This document shows, piece by piece, positions 14,408 to 16,626 of a DNA stretch of 16,626 nt. Source of the DNA: Pseudomonadota bacterium (GTDB taxonomy: Bacteria; Pseudomonadota; Gammaproteobacteria; Pseudomonadales; Pseudomonadaceae); assembly GCA_023431055.1 (NCBI GenBank), contig JAEYXX010000074.1:1-16626 (forward strand), written 5' to 3'. The notes beneath the pieces are model-generated. The model saw nothing but the letters and a program-made list of their open reading frames with translations. It made no database searches and was not told the DNA's origin. The first letter of the stretch is position 1. Each line of letters opens with the position of its first letter. Both the position numbers and the translations under genes were made by a program.

Positions 14408-16626
14408 AATCAGTCGTACCGCGCTGTTCGGCAAGCTCAACAGCGTCGGCTACAAGGCCATCGAGGCCGCCACCGTGTTCTGCAAGCTGCGCGGCAATCC
14501 CTACGTCGAGTTGGCGCACTGGTTGCACCAGCTCCTGCAACTGCAGGACTCCGACCTGCACCGCATCATCCGCCAGTTCAGCCTGGAGCCGGCGCGCCTG
14601 GCGCGTGACCTGACCGACGCACTCGACCGCCTGCCGCGCGGCTCGACCTCGATCACCGACCTGTCCTCGCACGTCGAGGAAGCGGTCGAGCGTGGCTGGG
14701 TCTACGGCAGCCTGATGTTCGGCGAGCACCAGGTGCGCACCGGCTACCTGATCATCGGCATCCTCAAGACGCCGAGCCTGCGCCAGGTGCTGCTGGGCCT
14801 GTCGGGCGAGTTCGCCAAGATCAAGGTGGAGACCCTCAGCGAGCGCTTCGACGAATACGTCGGCGATTCGCCGGAGAACAACCTGGCCGCCAACGACGGT
14901 TTCGCCGCCGCTGCACCGGGCGAGGCCAGTGGCGCCATGGCGCCAGCGGCGATGGGCAAGCAGGAGGCGCTCAAGCGTTTCACCATCGACCTCACCGAGC
15001 AGGCGCGCAAGGGTGAGCTCGACCCCATCGTCGGCCGCGACGAGGAGATCCGCCAACTGGTCGATATCCTCATGCGCCGCCGGCAGAACAACCCGATCCT
15101 CACTGGCGAGGCCGGCGTCGGCAAGACCGCCGTGGTCGAAGGCTTCGCCCTGCGTATCGCCGCCGGTGATGTGCCGCCTTCGCTCAAGGATGTCGAGCTG
15201 CGCAGCCTCGACGTCGGCCTGCTGCAGGCCGGCGCCAGCATGAAAGGCGAGTTCGAGCAGCGCCTGCGCCAGGTCATCGAAGACGTGCAGGCCTCGCCCA
15301 AGCCGATCATCCTGTTTATCGACGAAGCCCACACCCTGGTCGGCGCTGGTGGTGCGGCCGGTACTGGCGACGCGGCCAACCTGCTCAAGCCGGCGCTGGC
15401 GCGCGGCAGCCTACGCACCGTCGCCGCCACTACTTGGGCCGAGTACAAGAAGCATATCGAGAAGGACCCGGCGCTGACCCGCCGCTTCCAGGTGGTGCAG
15501 GTGCCCGAGCCGTCCGAGGACAAGGCGCTGTTGATGATGCGCGGCGTGGCCTCGACCATGGAGAAGCACCACCAGGTGCAGATTCTCGACGAGGCCCTGG
15601 ACGCTGCGGTCAAGCTCTCGCACCGCTACATCCCGGCGCGCCAGCTGCCGGACAAGTCGGTCAGCCTGCTCGACACCGCCTGCGCCCGCGTGGCCATCAG
15701 CCTGCACGCCGTGCCGGCCGAGGTGGACGACAGCCGCCGGCGTATCGAAGCGTTGGAAACCGAACTGCAGATCATCGCCCGCGAGCATGCCATCGGCATC
15801 GACGTCAGTCTGCGTCAGGCCAACAGCGAGAGCCTGCTGGCCACCGAACGCGAGCGCCTGGCCGAGCTGGAAAGCCGCTGGGCCGAAGAGAAGCAGCTGG
15901 TCGATGAACTGCTGGCCACCCGCGCCAGCCTGCGCGAAAGCGCCGGCGTGGTCGATCAGGACAGTGGCACCGATCACCAGGCCCTGCGCGCCCAGTTGGT
16001 CGACCTGCAGCAGCGCCTGAGCCAGTTGCAGGGCGAAGCCCCGCTGATTCTGCCGACCGTCGATTACCAGGCCGTGGCCTCGGTGGTGGCCGACTGGACC
16101 GGCATTCCGGTCGGGCGCATGGCGCGCAACGAGATCGAGACCGTGCTGCGCCTGCCCGAGCTGCTCGGCCAGCGCGTGATCGGCCAGGACCACGCCATGG
16201 AGATGATCGCCAGGCGCATCCAGACCAGCCGCGCCGGCATCGACAACCCGTCCAAGCCCATCGGCGTGTTCATGCTCGCCGGCACCTCGGGCGTGGGCAA
16301 GACCGAAACCGCGCTGGCCCTGGCCGAGGCGCTGTACGGCGGCGAGCAGAACCTGATCACCATCAACATGAGCGAGTACCAGGAGGCGCATACCGTGTCC
16401 TCGCTCAAGGGCGCGCCCCCGGGTTACGTCGGCTATGGCGAGGGCGGCGTGCTGACCGAGGCCGTGCGCCGGCGGCCGTATTCGGTGGTGCTGCTCGACG
16501 AGGTCGAGAAGGCGCACAGCGACGTGCACGAGCTGTTCTTCCAGGTCTTCGACAAGGGCTGGATGGAGGACGGCGAGGGCCGCAGGATCGACTTCCGCAA
16601 CACCCTGATCCTGCTCACCACCAACG
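14400..16626 (+). CDS. clpV: TssH/ClpV, AAA+ ATPase recycling the sheath, C-terminus cut by window end
   Basis: The first ~742 residues of a Clp/Hsp100 ATPase; the reading frame stays open to the window end. ClpV extracts and unfolds contracted TssB/TssC sheaths so they can be reused. Residues ~1-150 are the ClpV-type N domain (SRTALFGKLNSVGYKAIEAA, NPYVELAHWL). The first ATPase module has Walker A GEAGVGKT (236-243) and Walker B ILFIDEAH with D308-E309. A coiled middle domain (~430-540) precedes the second module, with Walker A GTSGVGKT (628-635), the GYVGYGEGG pore loop and Walker B VVLLDEVEKAH with D700-E701. Both modules look intact. AAGGAGA at 14386-14392 gives a strong ribosome site 7 bases before the ATG, inside the tssG end. 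In HSI-I-like loci a vgrG gene commonly follows. Confidence 0.97.
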   Translation, partial: MGEISRTALFGKLNSVGYKAIEAATVFCKLRGNPYVELAHWLHQLLQLQDSDLHRIIRQFSLEPARLARDLTDALDRLPRGSTSITDLSSHVEEAVERGWVYGSLMFGEHQVRTGYLIIGILKTPSLRQVLLGLSGEFAKIKVETLSERFDEYVGDSPENNLAANDGFAAAAPGEASGAMAPAAMGKQEALKRFTIDLTEQARKGELDPIVGRDEEIRQLVDILMRRRQNNPILTGEAGVGKTAVVEGFALRIAAGDVPPSLKDVELRSLDVGLLQAGASMKGEFEQRLRQVIEDVQASPKPIILFIDEAHTLVGAGGAAGTGDAANLLKPALARGSLRTVAATTWAEYKKHIEKDPALTRRFQVVQVPEPSEDKALLMMRGVASTMEKHHQVQILDEALDAAVKLSHRYIPARQLPDKSVSLLDTACARVAISLHAVPAEVDDSRRRIEALETELQIIAREHAIGIDVSLRQANSESLLATERERLAELESRWAEEKQLVDELLATRASLRESAGVVDQDSGTDHQALRAQLVDLQQRLSQLQGEAPLILPTVDYQAVASVVADWTGIPVGRMARNEIETVLRLPELLGQRVIGQDHAMEMIARRIQTSRAGIDNPSKPIGVFMLAGTSGVGKTETALALAEALYGGEQNLITINMSEYQEAHTVSSLKGAPPGYVGYGEGGVLTEAVRRRPYSVVLLDEVEKAHSDVHELFFQVFDKGWMEDGEGRRIDFRNTLILLTTN

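Overview
The window is a high-GC bacterial segment carrying most of a type VI secretion system (T6SS) core locus. Gene order, the presence of an Fha scaffold protein, an OmpA-tailed TssL, and an Hcp that closely resembles Pseudomonas aeruginosa Hcp1 point to a Pseudomonas (sensu lato) H1/HSI-I-type T6SS. Species cannot be named from the sequence alone.

Layout: two operons diverge from a non-coding region at 5006-5386. The leftward operon (minus strand) runs fha/tagH, tssJ, tssK, tssL, tssM (cut by the window start). It encodes the FHA regulatory scaffold, the membrane complex (TssJ, TssL, TssM) and the baseplate adaptor TssK. The rightward operon (plus strand) runs tssA, tssB, tssC, hcp, a Tae4-type amidase effector, three small paralogous exported proteins, tssE, tssF, tssG and tssH/clpV (cut by the window end). 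It encodes the sheath (TssB, TssC), the Hcp tube, the TssA assembly cap, baseplate parts (TssE, TssF, TssG), the sheath-recycling ATPase and a toxin cargo. Many junctions overlap by 1-8 bases or are only a few bases apart, so both sets look like translationally coupled operons.

The most distinctive part is 9191-11011, between hcp and tssE, where the P. aeruginosa HSI-I locus has tagJ instead. It holds a predicted peptidoglycan amidase with a Cys-His active site and three tandem paralogues of one small exported family. All three share four cysteines with identical spacing (18, 36 and 25 residues) and a C-terminal DQK...F.W signature. The first two look like lipoproteins; the third has an ordinary Sec signal peptide and no lipobox. 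By position and export signals they are the likely immunity proteins, but they do not look to me like classical Tai4. Base composition in tae4 and the first two paralogues is visibly lower in GC than in the flanking structural genes, suggesting an acquired cassette.

The tssA leader contains two hairpins that present AGGATG and AAGGAG in their loops, the second being the ribosome binding site. This is the classic layout for RsmA/CsrA translational repression, known to control H1-T6SS in P. aeruginosa. Strong hairpins also flank hcp on both sides and may set its transcript level or stability. No tRNA, rRNA, insertion sequence, CRISPR array, VgrG, PAAR or kinase/phosphatase gene is present in the window.
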